Below are positions 16,175-25,997 of a stretch of 64,000 nucleotides of DNA, piece by piece. The first letter of the stretch is position 1; every line of letters starts with the position of its first letter. The position numbers and the translations under genes were made by a program. The stretch is taken from positions 62,001 through 126,000 of the forward strand of contig JAJDAF010000018.1 of the NCBI GenBank assembly GCA_029261995.1. Direction: 5' to 3'. Source of the DNA: Candidatus Zhuqueibacterota bacterium (GTDB lineage Bacteria; Zhuqueibacterota; Zhuqueibacteria; Oceanimicrobiales; Oceanimicrobiaceae). The notes beneath the pieces were generated by a model. The model saw nothing but the letters and a program-made list of their open reading frames with translations, was not told the origin of the DNA and made no database searches.

Positions 16175-16906
16175 ATGCAAAGAGTTGTTTTGGTTACCGG
16201 TAGCAGTCGCGGTATTGGGGCTGCAACAGCGATTCAGCTTGGAAAGCAGGGTTATTCGGTTTGTGTCAATTACGTGAGTAGCGCAATAGCAGCGAATAGG
16301 GTCGTTACGATAATTCAGTCTTTTGGTAGCAAAGCCATTGCGATAAAGGCTGATGTTTCAAATGAAAATGAAGTTGTTCAGCTTTTTAAGAAAATTGACA
16401 ACTCACTGGGTCCACTGACTCATTTGGTAAACAATGCCGGTATTCTGTTGCCACAAATGCTTGTCTCTGAGATGACAGCAGAGAGAATTAATAAAGTCCT
16501 GACCACCAATGTCACGAGCTACTTTCTTTGCAGTCGTGAGGCGATTAAGCGAATGAAAAAGGGAGGCTCATTCGTCAATGTGTCATCCGCGGCTTCGCGA
16601 CTGGGTTCACCTTCTGAATATGTGGATTATGCGGCTTCAAAGGGTGCAATCGATACGTTGACAACCGGCTTATCTTTGGAAGTGGCCAGTCAAAATATCA
16701 GAGTTAATTGCGTGCGGCCCGGCTTCATTTATACGGGCATGCACGCGGATGGCGGTGAGCCGGATAGAATTGAGCGTGTGGAAACTTCAATACCGCTTCA
16801 GCGCGGTGGTAAACCGGAAGAAGTGGCTGCGGCAATAGCCTGGCTGCTATCTGATGAAGCATCCTATGTCACAGGTACATTCGTTGATCTGGCTGGCGGC
16901 AAATAG
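16175..16906 (+). CDS. SDR-family NAD(P)-dependent oxidoreductase
   Basis: 243 residues with AAGGGA before the ATG. All classical short-chain dehydrogenase motifs are present: TGSSRGIG (8-15), NNAG (86-89), the catalytic Ser in VSSAAS (137-138) and YAASK (Tyr152, Lys156). The end YVTGTFVDLAGG is typical of FabG-like members, so reduction of a 3-oxo or sugar substrate with NADPH is plausible. The substrate is not identifiable from context. Confidence 0.9.
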   Translation: MQRVVLVTGSSRGIGAATAIQLGKQGYSVCVNYVSSAIAANRVVTIIQSFGSKAIAIKADVSNENEVVQLFKKIDNSLGPLTHLVNNAGILLPQMLVSEMTAERINKVLTTNVTSYFLCSREAIKRMKKGGSFVNVSSAASRLGSPSEYVDYAASKGAIDTLTTGLSLEVASQNIRVNCVRPGFIYTGMHADGGEPDRIERVETSIPLQRGGKPEEVAAAIAWLLSDEASYVTGTFVDLAGGK

Positions 16907-16977
16907 TCGTGTAATCGGGTAAGCAGAAGCTTCTCTCCCACGCTCCTGCAATCATGAGAAATGGCAGGCTGTCGTGG

Positions 16978-19383
16978 TTACTCATACCGTAACGCTTCCA
17001 CCGGATTCGCCAGCGCCGCCCGAATCGTCTGGGTGCTGACAGTCAGTAGCGCGATAGCCATAGCCATGCCGCCCGCCAGAGCGAATGCCCACCAGGAAAT
17101 ATCAGCTCGATAAGCGAAATTTTGCAGCCATTGGTTCATGGCGTACCAGGCGAGCGGCCACGCCAGGACATTGGCAAGCAGCATCAGTTTGGCAAATCCG
17201 CTGGACAAAACCACAAGCAGGCCAGGCACCGATGCGCCCAGCACTTTGCGAATGCCGATTTCACGGCGTCTCTGGCTGGCGGTGTAAGCCGAGAGGCCCA
17301 ACACCCCCAGGCAGGTCACAAGGATCGCCAGTCCGGTGAATGTCAGGAAAACTCTTAAAAACCGCTTCTCGGCACTGTAAAGCTGCTGGACATTCTCATC
17401 CATGAAATTGAAAATAAACGGCCGCTGCGGGACCAATTGCCGCCAGATGTTTTCGATAAACCCGAGCGTAGACGAGAGCTGAGCGCCATTGAGCTTGATG
17501 ACCATCAGGCGAAGTCGTGTCGTTTGGGGCGTAGAAAGCGAAAACGCTACGGGTTGAATTTCCGTGTGCAGGGACGCCATGTGAAAATCGCGCACGATAC
17601 CAATTACTTTTGCCTGTTTCTCTCCCCAGGTAGTCCCGTTGTAGATCCGTCCGGTGAGCGCGGCGCCCACCGGCGATTCCAGCGCGAGAAATTTCGCGGC
17701 CGACTCATTCAGGATGTATGCCGCGCTCTCATCTGTCGGAAACGAGCGCTCGAAATCACGCCCGGCCAGCATATCAGCCTGCAGGGTGGTGAAAAAATCG
17801 TGGGTGACCACCATCGTCGGAATCATGACTTTTTCTTCCCGGCCTGTGAGTACATATTCACGCCAATGGGAGACGCGGGCAGGCAACGGGTTGTTGCTTG
17901 CCGCCACCTGCTCAATCCGCGGATTGTTTAGCAGCGCTGTGCGGAATTGCTCGAAGCTGTTCGCAATCTCGCTGGTTGGCAAAGGTATGGTCAAAACCAG
18001 ATCGGCATCGATACCGAGTTTTTTGTCTTGCATAAAGGTGATTTGACGATAAACCAGCAGGGTGCTCGCCAGCAGCGCCACCGAAGCGACGAACTGCACC
18101 AGCACCAGGCCTTTGCGCAGGCGCAGCGAATTCCCGCCCATGTTGGCAAACTGGCCCTTGAGCATGCTAATCGATCGCATTCCGGAAAGAAACACCGCGG
18201 GATAACTTCCTGCCAGCAGCCCGAGCATGAGTGAAAACCCGACCAGGCCTGCCAAAAGCGGCAAGTTTTGCAGCAGGTCGAATTGCATGGACTTGCCGGC
18301 CAATTCATTAAAATATGGCAGGCACAACTCAACTAAAATGGCCGCGCAAAGAAGCGACAGCAGCGCGACCACAATCGATTCGCCGAGGAATTGCAGTGCC
18401 AGTTGCTTGCGGCTCGCGCCCACAACTTTGCGCAAGCCAACTTCCGTCGAACGGCCCACGGAGCGCGCAATGGCCAGGTTCATGTAATTGACGCAGGCCA
18501 TGAACAGTATAATCAAGGCGACCGCCGACAGCAGGTAAACATACAGAATGTCGCCATTGGCCTCTATTTCATCGGAAAGCCTGGAGTGCAAATGGATAGC
18601 GTGCAGAGGCTGGAGAAAGTAGGTACGGCTGGCCGCGAAGCGTTCGTCTTTTGCGTGTAGATATTCGGCAAGCCGGTTCTCAATTGTCGCGGATGATACG
18701 CCGTCCGCCAGTTCGATGTAGGTGTAGTGGCTGGCGCCAGTGGCATTGGTCAAAATCCAGTTGGCATAAAACGGCTCCGCTGTTTTCATTGAGATGATGA
18801 AGTCGCCGCGGAAATGGCCGTTGGCGGGCATGTCTGCAATCAAGCCGGTTATTTTGACCGCCAGACCGTCTACTTCCAGCATTTTCCCCATTGGGTCGTC
18901 TTCACCAAAATAATTCTGCGCGGCTGATTGCGTCAGCACCATGCTGTTCGGCTCCGCCAGCGCGGTTGCGGCGGCACCGGCCAGCCACTGGTAAGAAAAG
19001 ATCTCAAAGAAATTCTCGTCGACATAAAGCAGATTGGTTTCCTGAACCAGGCGGTCACGCTGTTTCACCACGCCGGTGTTGCGGGGCTCGAGGCGCACAA
19101 CGTTTTTGATTTCCGGGAAAGAGGTGTCGAGCCAACTTTTCAGGATGTAAGTCGTCAGGGCGCTGCGATTGCGGATGTCGCCGCCCTGGTCGTATTCAGC
19201 GGCAACGCGAAAGATGCGGTCGCCTTTTTGGTGAAACCGGTCGTACGAGAATTCATTCTGCACGAACAGGAGAATAAGCACCGAGCAGGCGATGCCAATG
19301 GCCAGGCCAATGACGTTGATGGCTGAATTGGCCTTGTTTCGGTTCAAGGTCCGCAGGGCGATTTTGAGGTAGTTTTTGAGCAT
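16978..19383 (-). CDS. FtsX/MacB-type ABC transporter permease
   Basis: 801 residues from ATG 19383 (GGAGAAGC directly upstream); an extension to 19461 is in frame but is not needed. The layout is that of the two-unit FtsX/MacB permeases common in FCB bacteria: first helix (NSAINVIGLAIGIACSVLIL), a periplasmic MacB_PCD domain, three helices with AVALIILFMACVNYMNLAIA and the RSTEVGLRKVVGASRKQLA signature, then a second periplasmic domain and a last set with RRREIGIRKVLGASVPGLL. It needs an ATPase partner, absent here. Substrates are usually macrolides, lipoproteins or peptides. Confidence 0.88.
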   Translation of the reverse strand: MLKNYLKIALRTLNRNKANSAINVIGLAIGIACSVLILLFVQNEFSYDRFHQKGDRIFRVAAEYDQGGDIRNRSALTTYILKSWLDTSFPEIKNVVRLEPRNTGVVKQRDRLVQETNLLYVDENFFEIFSYQWLAGAAATALAEPNSMVLTQSAAQNYFGEDDPMGKMLEVDGLAVKITGLIADMPANGHFRGDFIISMKTAEPFYANWILTNATGASHYTYIELADGVSSATIENRLAEYLHAKDERFAASRTYFLQPLHAIHLHSRLSDEIEANGDILYVYLLSAVALIILFMACVNYMNLAIARSVGRSTEVGLRKVVGASRKQLALQFLGESIVVALLSLLCAAILVELCLPYFNELAGKSMQFDLLQNLPLLAGLVGFSLMLGLLAGSYPAVFLSGMRSISMLKGQFANMGGNSLRLRKGLVLVQFVASVALLASTLLVYRQITFMQDKKLGIDADLVLTIPLPTSEIANSFEQFRTALLNNPRIEQVAASNNPLPARVSHWREYVLTGREEKVMIPTMVVTHDFFTTLQADMLAGRDFERSFPTDESAAYILNESAAKFLALESPVGAALTGRIYNGTTWGEKQAKVIGIVRDFHMASLHTEIQPVAFSLSTPQTTRLRLMVIKLNGAQLSSTLGFIENIWRQLVPQRPFIFNFMDENVQQLYSAEKRFLRVFLTFTGLAILVTCLGVLGLSAYTASQRRREIGIRKVLGASVPGLLVVLSSGFAKLMLLANVLAWPLAWYAMNQWLQNFAYRADISWWAFALAGGMAMAIALLTVSTQTIRAALANPVEALRYE

Positions 19384-19647
19384 GCTTCTCCATTCTCGAT
19401 TGCACAATTCGGTCACGAAGAGCCGGAACTGCCAACTATTGTGCCACGACATGTTTTTCAAAAGCTTGAGTTGAGAAATGGAAAGAGGTGAGCCGGTGGT
19501 TATCCGCTGGCATTACATGCGGTGTACGCAAATGAACAGCACAATCACCGCTGCTTACATAAAGGAATCGGTTTCATTCTTTTCGGCCCCGAGACATTGT
19601 TCGCGCACAGAGGACCTGCTGGTTTGCGTAAGAATGATTCTGTTCAG

Positions 19648-20430
19648 CTACTTGCTCGCAAGTCCAGAGATATAAAACATGTTGGCATACCTGCCGCCCG
19701 ACAGCATCTGCTCACCGGCAAACGGGATGACATTCGATGCGTTGACTGACGCGGCTACCCGGTATTGGCCGCTTGCCAGCACGACGGATCCGGTTGCTTT
19801 TGGCGCAAGCACGAGTTTCCGTGACCGTACGCCGCTGAACCTTACAGTCAACGTGTAGGCAGTGCCGTTCTCAATTTCCATTGTGTTTTTGACCCCGCTT
19901 CCGGCGCCCGAGACTTTTTGTGCCGGCGGCAGCGCCCCGTGCTTTCCAGCAAAGATCTTGTTGACCTCAAGATCAATGATGCGGGCCTCTGCCTTGGCCG
20001 CAAACCGAGACGCAGGGTGTTTCTCCAAGAAATCCTTGAGTACCTGAATGGACTTGCTGTTCTTTGCCGTCTGCCAGTCCTTTGCCGCCCGCAGTTTCTC
20101 AAGGCTGTTTTCCAACTCCTTCTGGTGGCGGCTGGACGAGTAGATCTCCCGGAACAACTGGTAGCTTTCGAGCGTGCCCGCCCCGTTCGCGGCTTGCCAG
20201 TCGATTTCCTGTTTCAGGCTGTCTCGCATCATCTGAGCAGTGTGTGCAAGGGTGGTTTCGCCGTACTCAAGAAGAAAAGAATCCAGTCTTGTGATGGTTG
20301 GTGCGGCCTCGACTGCTGGCCACAACGCGCCCGCCTGTTCTTCCCGCATTTCGCGCTGTTGTTGTTGGTAAACCTGAAACCCGGCAAAAGCGACAAGCAG
20401 CAGGGCGACGATAGCGATGAGAGTTTTCAT
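19648..20430 (-). CDS. Signal-anchored protein with C-terminal beta domain, unknown
   Basis: 260 residues. An N-terminal helix (TLIAIVALLLVAFAGFQVYQ) anchors or exports the protein. The middle (residues 30-165) is helical and TPR-like (QVLKDFLEKHPASRFAAKAE). The last 85 residues form a compact beta domain: MEIENGTAYTLTVRFSGVRS, KLVLAPKATGSVVLASGQYR, VAASVNASNVIPFAGEQ, and the end SGGRYANMFYI. This tail looks conserved and ligand- or wall-binding, but I cannot name it. It lies between the permease and the dehydrogenase on the same strand, without operon spacing. Confidence 0.7.
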   Translation of the reverse strand: MKTLIAIVALLLVAFAGFQVYQQQQREMREEQAGALWPAVEAAPTITRLDSFLLEYGETTLAHTAQMMRDSLKQEIDWQAANGAGTLESYQLFREIYSSSRHQKELENSLEKLRAAKDWQTAKNSKSIQVLKDFLEKHPASRFAAKAEARIIDLEVNKIFAGKHGALPPAQKVSGAGSGVKNTMEIENGTAYTLTVRFSGVRSRKLVLAPKATGSVVLASGQYRVAASVNASNVIPFAGEQMLSGGRYANMFYISGLASK

Positions 20431-20820
20431 TGGATCGTCTCCTGGTTAGTGGACTAAAGGATGATGTCGTTTTCCTCAATCCCGCGAGATTTGCCCGGAG
20501 TTTTGGCTCAAGAGTTGTGTGCTGAGGATTTGATGTTGGCTGAAAGTAACGTGGCGATGGCTGCCAATCAAGAGAAATCGGTATGAGTTTGATGCTGCGC
20601 GGCAGGTGGCAAGCAAAGAAACATGGGGTGTGAAGACGAGCTGTGACGGCGCCCGTCTGCCACGGGACCGTCGAATAAGTAACGGAATGTCATTGCGAGT
20701 CGCGCTTTTTCCAGCGCGGCGTGGCAATCTCCCTGCGAAAGCGAGGGGATTGCTTCGCAGAAAACGCTCGCAATGACATACCCGTCGAGACTTTTGGGAC
20801 AGCATTGTCTCAGGGCAAGC
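20431..20820. other. Intergenic stretch with inverted-repeat element
   Basis: No gene is supported. Contains the inverted-repeat element at 20688-20778. Confidence 0.45.
20688..20778. repeat. 91-bp element with 12-bp terminal inverted repeats
   Basis: TGTCATTGCGAG (20688-20699) and CTCGCAATGACA (20767-20778) are exact inverted repeats. Inside, AAGCGAGGGGATTGCTTCGC and similar words form further dyads. The type CATTGCGAG...CTCGCAATGAC is a widespread intergenic repeat of bacterial genomes, probably a non-autonomous mobile element. Confidence 0.65.
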
Positions 20821-22185
20821 TCAATCAACATAGACCGTCTTGATGTTCACGAATTCCCTGATACCGAGATGCGACAGCTCGCGGCCATAACCGCTCTCCT
20901 TGATGCCGCCAAATGGCAGGCGCGGATCGGACTTCACAAAAGAGTTGACAAAGCAGCAACCTGCCTGCAATTGCTCGGCGGCGATGCGTTCGCCTTTTTG
21001 CCGGTCGCGGGTAAACACGGCGGCGCCGAGGCCGAAGACGGTGTCGTTGGCCACGGCAATGGCTTCGGCCTCATCCTTGACGGTGATGATGGCCGCCACG
21101 GGACCGAACAGTTCCTCGTCGTACGCCGGCATGCCTTTGCGCACTTCGCTCAGGACGGTCGGCGGGTAGAATGCGCCATCCCCGTCCGGGAGTTCGCCAC
21201 CCAAAAGACATGTCGCTCCGGCCGCGATGCTGCGCTGCACCTGCTCATGCAGCTCATCACGCAAATCGTGGCGGGCTTGCGGTCCGAGTGTGGTTTCCTC
21301 GCGCAGGGGATCGCCCATGACCGCGGCCTGCATTTTTTCGACAAAGAGTGCCTCGAACTGCGTTTGCAGGGGTTCGACGACAATGAAGCGTTTGGCGGCG
21401 ATGCAGCTCTGGCCGCCGTTGATCATTCTACTGGTGACGCAGGCGGCAACTGTTTGCTCCAAATCGGCATCTTCCAGCACGACATAGGGGTCGCTGCCGC
21501 CGAGTTCGAGAACGGTCTTTTTCAGCATCTCGCCGGCTTTGGCGGCAACAGCTTTTCCCGCAGGCGCACTGCCGGTCAGGGTTGCAGCTTTCACCAGCGG
21601 ATTCTCGAGCACGGCGCCGACCTGACCGCTGCCGATCAACAGGGTTCTAAAAATGTGTTGCGGAAAACCTGCATCTCGAAAAATTTCTTCAATTGCCAGC
21701 GCGTTGCCAGGTACGTTGGATGCGTGTTTCAACACCCCGGCGTTACCCGCCATCAGGGCTGGCGCCGCGAAACGGTAAACTTGCCATAGCGGAAAATTCC
21801 AGGGCATAACCGCGAGCACGACACCCAGCGGCTGGTAGGTCACAAAGCTCTTCGAAGCATCAGTTGTAATCTCCTCATCACTGAGCATGCCAGCCGCATT
21901 GTCAGCGTAGTATTCGCAGACCCAGGCACATTTTGCAGCTTCGGCCCGGCCCTCGCGAACCGGCTTTCCCATCTCGACGGCCATCAGTTCTGCTAGCTCC
22001 TGCTCACGGTCGCGCAGAGCCTGTGCGACTTTTTTCATCAACTCAGCCCTGTGAGCAAAGCTGGTGAGGCGCCACTCCGTAAAGGCGTCGTGAGCGCTCT
22101 GAATTGCCTGCCCGACTTGCGCGGGACTCATTTCATCGTAGGATTTGACTTTCTGCCCGGTCGCTGGATTTATGGATTCTATCAT
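20821..22185 (-). CDS. NAD(P)-dependent succinate-semialdehyde dehydrogenase
   Basis: 454 residues from ATG 22185 (GGAAGGGGAA upstream). An aldehyde dehydrogenase of the short Sad/YneI type: it begins ESINPATGQKVKSYDEM, has MPWNFPLWQV (127-136), the general base Glu227 in LELGGSDPYVV and the nucleophile Cys261 in NGGQSCIAAKRFIV. It ends LSHLGIREFVNIKTVYVD, as in that subgroup. The enzyme oxidises succinate semialdehyde to succinate, linking GABA breakdown to the TCA cycle. Other small aldehydes are possible substrates. It stands alone on its strand. Confidence 0.85.
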   Translation of the reverse strand: MIESINPATGQKVKSYDEMSPAQVGQAIQSAHDAFTEWRLTSFAHRAELMKKVAQALRDREQELAELMAVEMGKPVREGRAEAAKCAWVCEYYADNAAGMLSDEEITTDASKSFVTYQPLGVVLAVMPWNFPLWQVYRFAAPALMAGNAGVLKHASNVPGNALAIEEIFRDAGFPQHIFRTLLIGSGQVGAVLENPLVKAATLTGSAPAGKAVAAKAGEMLKKTVLELGGSDPYVVLEDADLEQTVAACVTSRMINGGQSCIAAKRFIVVEPLQTQFEALFVEKMQAAVMGDPLREETTLGPQARHDLRDELHEQVQRSIAAGATCLLGGELPDGDGAFYPPTVLSEVRKGMPAYDEELFGPVAAIITVKDEAEAIAVANDTVFGLGAAVFTRDRQKGERIAAEQLQAGCCFVNSFVKSDPRLPFGGIKESGYGRELSHLGIREFVNIKTVYVD

Positions 22186-22435
22186 GAGGATTCCCCTTCC
22201 AATCGGTAGTGTTATGCAGCAGGTCGGGATTCTCTTCGCACAGATCTGGGAACATTTCACATGTCCGTGGACTCCCGGCCGTGTACAAAAAAGTCTGAAG
22301 CTTTCACTTGGTTTTCTCTCAGAGCGAAGCTCGACTTACGGCAGATTACGAATTGTCCGTACCCTGCTGGAACAATGTGTGGGGAAATATACGTGACCGC
22401 GAGACTTGGGTCAACGAAAAACTGGCGCACTCAGC

Positions 22436-23197
22436 TCAGGCTTGGCGTGGCCCTTTAGATTTGACTCGGAGTTGCTGCAACTTCGTACCCGACCGGTATC
22501 CGTAGATTGCCGACGCGGGGCCAATACCGGCATAAATCCAGCCAGACATTGCGGTGAACTTCAGTGGCAGGAACAGAATGATGGCAACTGAGAGCAGACC
22601 AAAGCTAATGTGAATCAGCTTGAAATATAACGATTGTCGCGTTTGGTAGGCCTCAACTTGAGTCAATTTCAGCGCAGCGCGGGCCTGGTACGCGTGAAAA
22701 TAGAGAAGGGCAAAAATCAGGAACACGGCGATGTAGCCGCAACTGTAGATGACCATCAATGTTGGTATCTGAGCGTTAGAGATGACCGGCGTCTCGATGC
22801 CATTTTGTACGACTATTTGCGAGATACCAAGCATGGCATTAATAAGCCAGCTGAACAGAAATTTTAGTGGATAGACAAAGAATAGAACGAGGAAAAGCAG
22901 CACCGTGTTGAGGACTGTCGTGAAACGGTCAATAATGCCGTACCGGCGAAAATAAGCGTAATGCGAATACCAAATCCCTATCAGAAAAGCAAAGCTAATA
23001 GCGAAGGCCACGAAGCCGCGTATCGTGACCAGGAGGTCATCGAACGTGCGTGGCACCTCAAGAGAGACCACCAGCAGCGTCAAAGCAAACGCGAAGACAG
23101 CGTCGCTAAAGCCCTCGAGTCGCGTGACATCGGTGCTGCGCCAACGGAAGTCGTTAGACTTAGCCAGGTTTTTTTTGATTGCTTTCTTTCTGAACAT
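22436..23197 (-). CDS. TMEM175-family (DUF1211) potassium channel
   Basis: 253 residues. The family signature RxxxFSD is present at R26-D32 (RLEGFSDAVFAFALTLLVV), followed by five further hydrophobic helices (GFVAFAISFAFLIGIWY, TVLNTVLLFLVLFFVYPL, TLMVIYSCGYIAVFLIFALL, LIHISFGLLSVAIILFLP, and a last short one). Bacterial TMEM175 proteins are tetrameric K+ channels with six helices per subunit and no P-loop. The gene stands alone; a potassium leak or membrane-potential role is inferred from the family. Confidence 0.88.
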   Translation of the reverse strand: MFRKKAIKKNLAKSNDFRWRSTDVTRLEGFSDAVFAFALTLLVVSLEVPRTFDDLLVTIRGFVAFAISFAFLIGIWYSHYAYFRRYGIIDRFTTVLNTVLLFLVLFFVYPLKFLFSWLINAMLGISQIVVQNGIETPVISNAQIPTLMVIYSCGYIAVFLIFALLYFHAYQARAALKLTQVEAYQTRQSLYFKLIHISFGLLSVAIILFLPLKFTAMSGWIYAGIGPASAIYGYRSGTKLQQLRVKSKGPRQA

Positions 23198-23428
23198 GGA
23201 TTCGAACTTTCACTACGCCCGAAATATAGCGCTTCACCGTCTTAGACGCAACAACGGGTCGGTGAAATCTGATGATTCATGCAAAAAGATAGATTCGGAC
23301 GCTGCGTGTTGGCAGCTCACCTCGGCATTCTTGGCGGAAAGGGAATATGGGGAGATGTTCAGTGGCCGGGTTTGCTGGTACAGAAGAATTCGCTCGGGAT
23401 AGCTTGAGGTTTGGTCTCTGGCAAACCC

Positions 23429-24937
23429 TCAAATTGCTTCGACGCCCGGCTTCTCAAAAACACCTTTGAAGAAGCTACGCATCTTCGACATGATCTGCCT
23501 TGCCATGCTTTCGGTCTCTTCAAGGCGTTCCTCGGCGGTGGCGGTGGCCATCTGTTGTGAGTTGCGGACCTTGCGTTCGGCTACGACCTGGCTGATAGTC
23601 CGTGCAATCTGAGGCCGGCGGCTGAGCAGACCGTTCATGGCCTCTTTGGTAATCTCATGCGCTATCACATCCGTGATTGCCACCAGCGTCGCACCGCGGG
23701 GCTCTCCGGTCAGCAAAGACATCTCTCCGAAGAACTCGCCCGGAACAATCTGGCCGACCTTGACCTCGTGTCCGTTGTTAACCCCGGACAAATAGGCGTA
23801 GAGCAGGCCCTCCGACAGAATAAACATGGAGTCGCCGGCCTCACCCTGCATGATCACTTTGTCGCCTCGGATAAACTGGCGCTGCTCCATCTTGGCCGCC
23901 AGCATCTTGATCTCGCTGGCCTCGAGTTGGCGAAAAAGTTCCGTGCCGGCGAGCAACTGGGAGCGGTCCTCCAGGTCGGAAAGGTCCATCTGGCGGGTCG
24001 GCATATTGGCGTGATAGATGTCCTGCTTCGGGTAGGCGAGCGTGATGCCGGCCTGGCGCAAATGGCTGAGGATGCTGTTGGTGATGGTCGAGCGGGCCAG
24101 TGCTTGCGTAATGCCTTCCCCCCAGCCACTCATCCAGTAGCGCACCGTATAGTCGATGCCCATTTCCGTCGTGCGGTTGATGATGACGTTCGGCGCGGGC
24201 TGCTCCATGATGCCATCCTGGCCAATGACTGACCGCGCACCTGCCAGCAATATTCTGAGCGCACGCTCCGTCGGAACGGAGAAATCCAGACAAAAGCTGG
24301 TATCGAAGCGGCTATGCGGACCGGCTCCCCAGAAATTCGTAACCACCATGGTACCCATCAGGCTGTTGGGCATGATGACGATTGAATCATCCTCGGTCTC
24401 AAGCCGGGTCGTGCGCCAGTTGACTTCGACGACCTTGCCAACAATGTCTCGGTCCTGACTGGAGCCGTGAACTTTCACCCAGTCTCCGAGTCTGTAGGGA
24501 CGGTCAATGTTAACCGCCAGTCCCGTAAAAACGTCGAGAATAATATTGCGTAGCGCGAAACCGACGATGATACCCACCACGCCGGAGGTCGCCCAGAAGC
24601 CGGTCACCGGCTGGTTGAATACAACCCCCATAATTCCCGTAACCGCGATCACGTACAGAACGATTGACGAGATATCTTTAATCAGGCGGGGAATCGGAGC
24701 GCCGATGGTGCGGGCCACCAAGCCGTCCCAAACGAAAACCAGAATCAGGCGGTTCAGGAAATGCGCGGCGGAAAGCCAAATCCCGACTTGAATGCCATAG
24801 GCAATGACTTTTTGTGACTGGCTGAGCGCCTCAGAGCCAAACTGCAACAGCAGATCGCGGTTCCAGAGGGTAAAACCGGCGAATAAAATAAAAATTCCAA
24901 AGGGACGCCAGAGGCGCCGAACATCCAGACGATGCAT
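23429..24937 (-). CDS. MscS channel fused to a cyclic-nucleotide-binding domain (bCNG type)
   Basis: 502 residues. Residues 1-120 carry three or four helices. The MscS pore helix and beta domain follow (FWATSGVVGIIVGFALRNII, YRLGDWVKVHGSS, VVEVNWRTTRLETEDDSIV, MPNSL). From about 330 a cyclic nucleotide domain is clear, with its phosphate-binding cassette PGEFFGEMSLLTGEPRGATL containing the Arg and following Ala-Thr. The last 60 residues are helical. Family knowledge: bCNG channels lost strong mechanosensitivity and may respond to cAMP. Ligand preference is inferred, not shown. Confidence 0.88.
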   Translation of the reverse strand: MHRLDVRRLWRPFGIFILFAGFTLWNRDLLLQFGSEALSQSQKVIAYGIQVGIWLSAAHFLNRLILVFVWDGLVARTIGAPIPRLIKDISSIVLYVIAVTGIMGVVFNQPVTGFWATSGVVGIIVGFALRNIILDVFTGLAVNIDRPYRLGDWVKVHGSSQDRDIVGKVVEVNWRTTRLETEDDSIVIMPNSLMGTMVVTNFWGAGPHSRFDTSFCLDFSVPTERALRILLAGARSVIGQDGIMEQPAPNVIINRTTEMGIDYTVRYWMSGWGEGITQALARSTITNSILSHLRQAGITLAYPKQDIYHANMPTRQMDLSDLEDRSQLLAGTELFRQLEASEIKMLAAKMEQRQFIRGDKVIMQGEAGDSMFILSEGLLYAYLSGVNNGHEVKVGQIVPGEFFGEMSLLTGEPRGATLVAITDVIAHEITKEAMNGLLSRRPQIARTISQVVAERKVRNSQQMATATAEERLEETESMARQIMSKMRSFFKGVFEKPGVEAI

Positions 24938-25108
24938 GAATCCTCAACTGCTTCTGCTACACGGTAAGATAGTTTGCTAGAATTGCGCCCCCGAATTGCA
25001 CAGGCTCTGAAAGCCCTGACTGTTAAATGTACCTGTCGGGGTGGGAATTTGCGCACAAAGTCGAGGTGTTTTCTGTCGCAGAGTCTATTTGATGCGGCGA
25101 CCAGCGCC

Positions 25109-25891
25109 TCACTGTGGCACTTCGATGTGACCAAGCAGTGTCGTAATCAGGAGCATACCGCCGAGACCAACCATGACGCCCCAGGCGGTAAGACTGCGGC
25201 CTCCCTCTTCCAAAGCTTCCGGAATGAGTTCAAGCACCACCAAGTAGATCATGGCGCCGCCGGCAAAACCCAAACCGGTTGCAAGCAGAGGTTGAAATAG
25301 CCAAACTGCCAATGCAGCAGGAACCGCAGCCAGCGGTTGTGGCACGCTTGATAGCACGGACAACGCAAAGCACTTCAGGAAGGATTGACCTTCGGCCCGG
25401 AGTGGCAGGGAGATGGCAATCCCCTCCGGAATGTTATGCACGGAAATCGCGAGCGCGATTAGCAGGCCGAAATTGAAATCACCCGTGGCGAAGCCGACAC
25501 CGATGGCCACGCCTTCCGGAAAGGAGTGAATGAACATGGCAAGAAAGATAAGCATGCCGCGACGGGAAGTCTTGCTGGAGAAGCCGCCCACATGGAGGTC
25601 GGTGCTGCTGAACTTCTTCTCGGCCAGCCAGAAAAAGGCGGCGCCCAGCATGAGACCGAGAATGACTTCATAAGGCGCGGAAGGTCGCTGCGACTGCAGT
25701 GAAATGCCTTGCTGTGCCAACGAAAAAACGGAAGCGGCGATCATCATGCCGGCAGCCACGGCGCCTGAAAAGGCGCGCACAATTGTGGAACCGCGGCTGA
25801 TAAAAGCAACCGGTATGGCCCCCAGTCCCGTAGCGAGGGCGCTGAGTACGCCGGTCCAAAATGTCCAATAGAGTAAGCTCGCTTTATCCAT
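25109..25891 (-). CDS. ZIP-family divalent metal transporter
   Basis: 260 residues with eight hydrophobic segments. The two metal-binding helices are intact: HSFPEGVAIGVGFA (His122, Glu126) and VHNIPEGIAISLPL (His152, Glu156). Family members import or export zinc and related divalent ions. The protein lacks the usual long His-rich loop between helices 3 and 4. It lies on the same strand as the MscS-type gene but 170 bp away, so joint transcription is uncertain. Confidence 0.88.
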   Translation of the reverse strand: MDKASLLYWTFWTGVLSALATGLGAIPVAFISRGSTIVRAFSGAVAAGMMIAASVFSLAQQGISLQSQRPSAPYEVILGLMLGAAFFWLAEKKFSSTDLHVGGFSSKTSRRGMLIFLAMFIHSFPEGVAIGVGFATGDFNFGLLIALAISVHNIPEGIAISLPLRAEGQSFLKCFALSVLSSVPQPLAAVPAALAVWLFQPLLATGLGFAGGAMIYLVVLELIPEALEEGGRSLTAWGVMVGLGGMLLITTLLGHIEVPQ

Positions 25892-25997
25892 GATGCCGCA
25901 AATCTACGACTCTCCGGATTCTGTTGCAACAGAGTTTATTTCTCGCTAACTTTTTTTCAACCGCACGACTTCATCCACCTTTCAGGAGATTCCAGTC

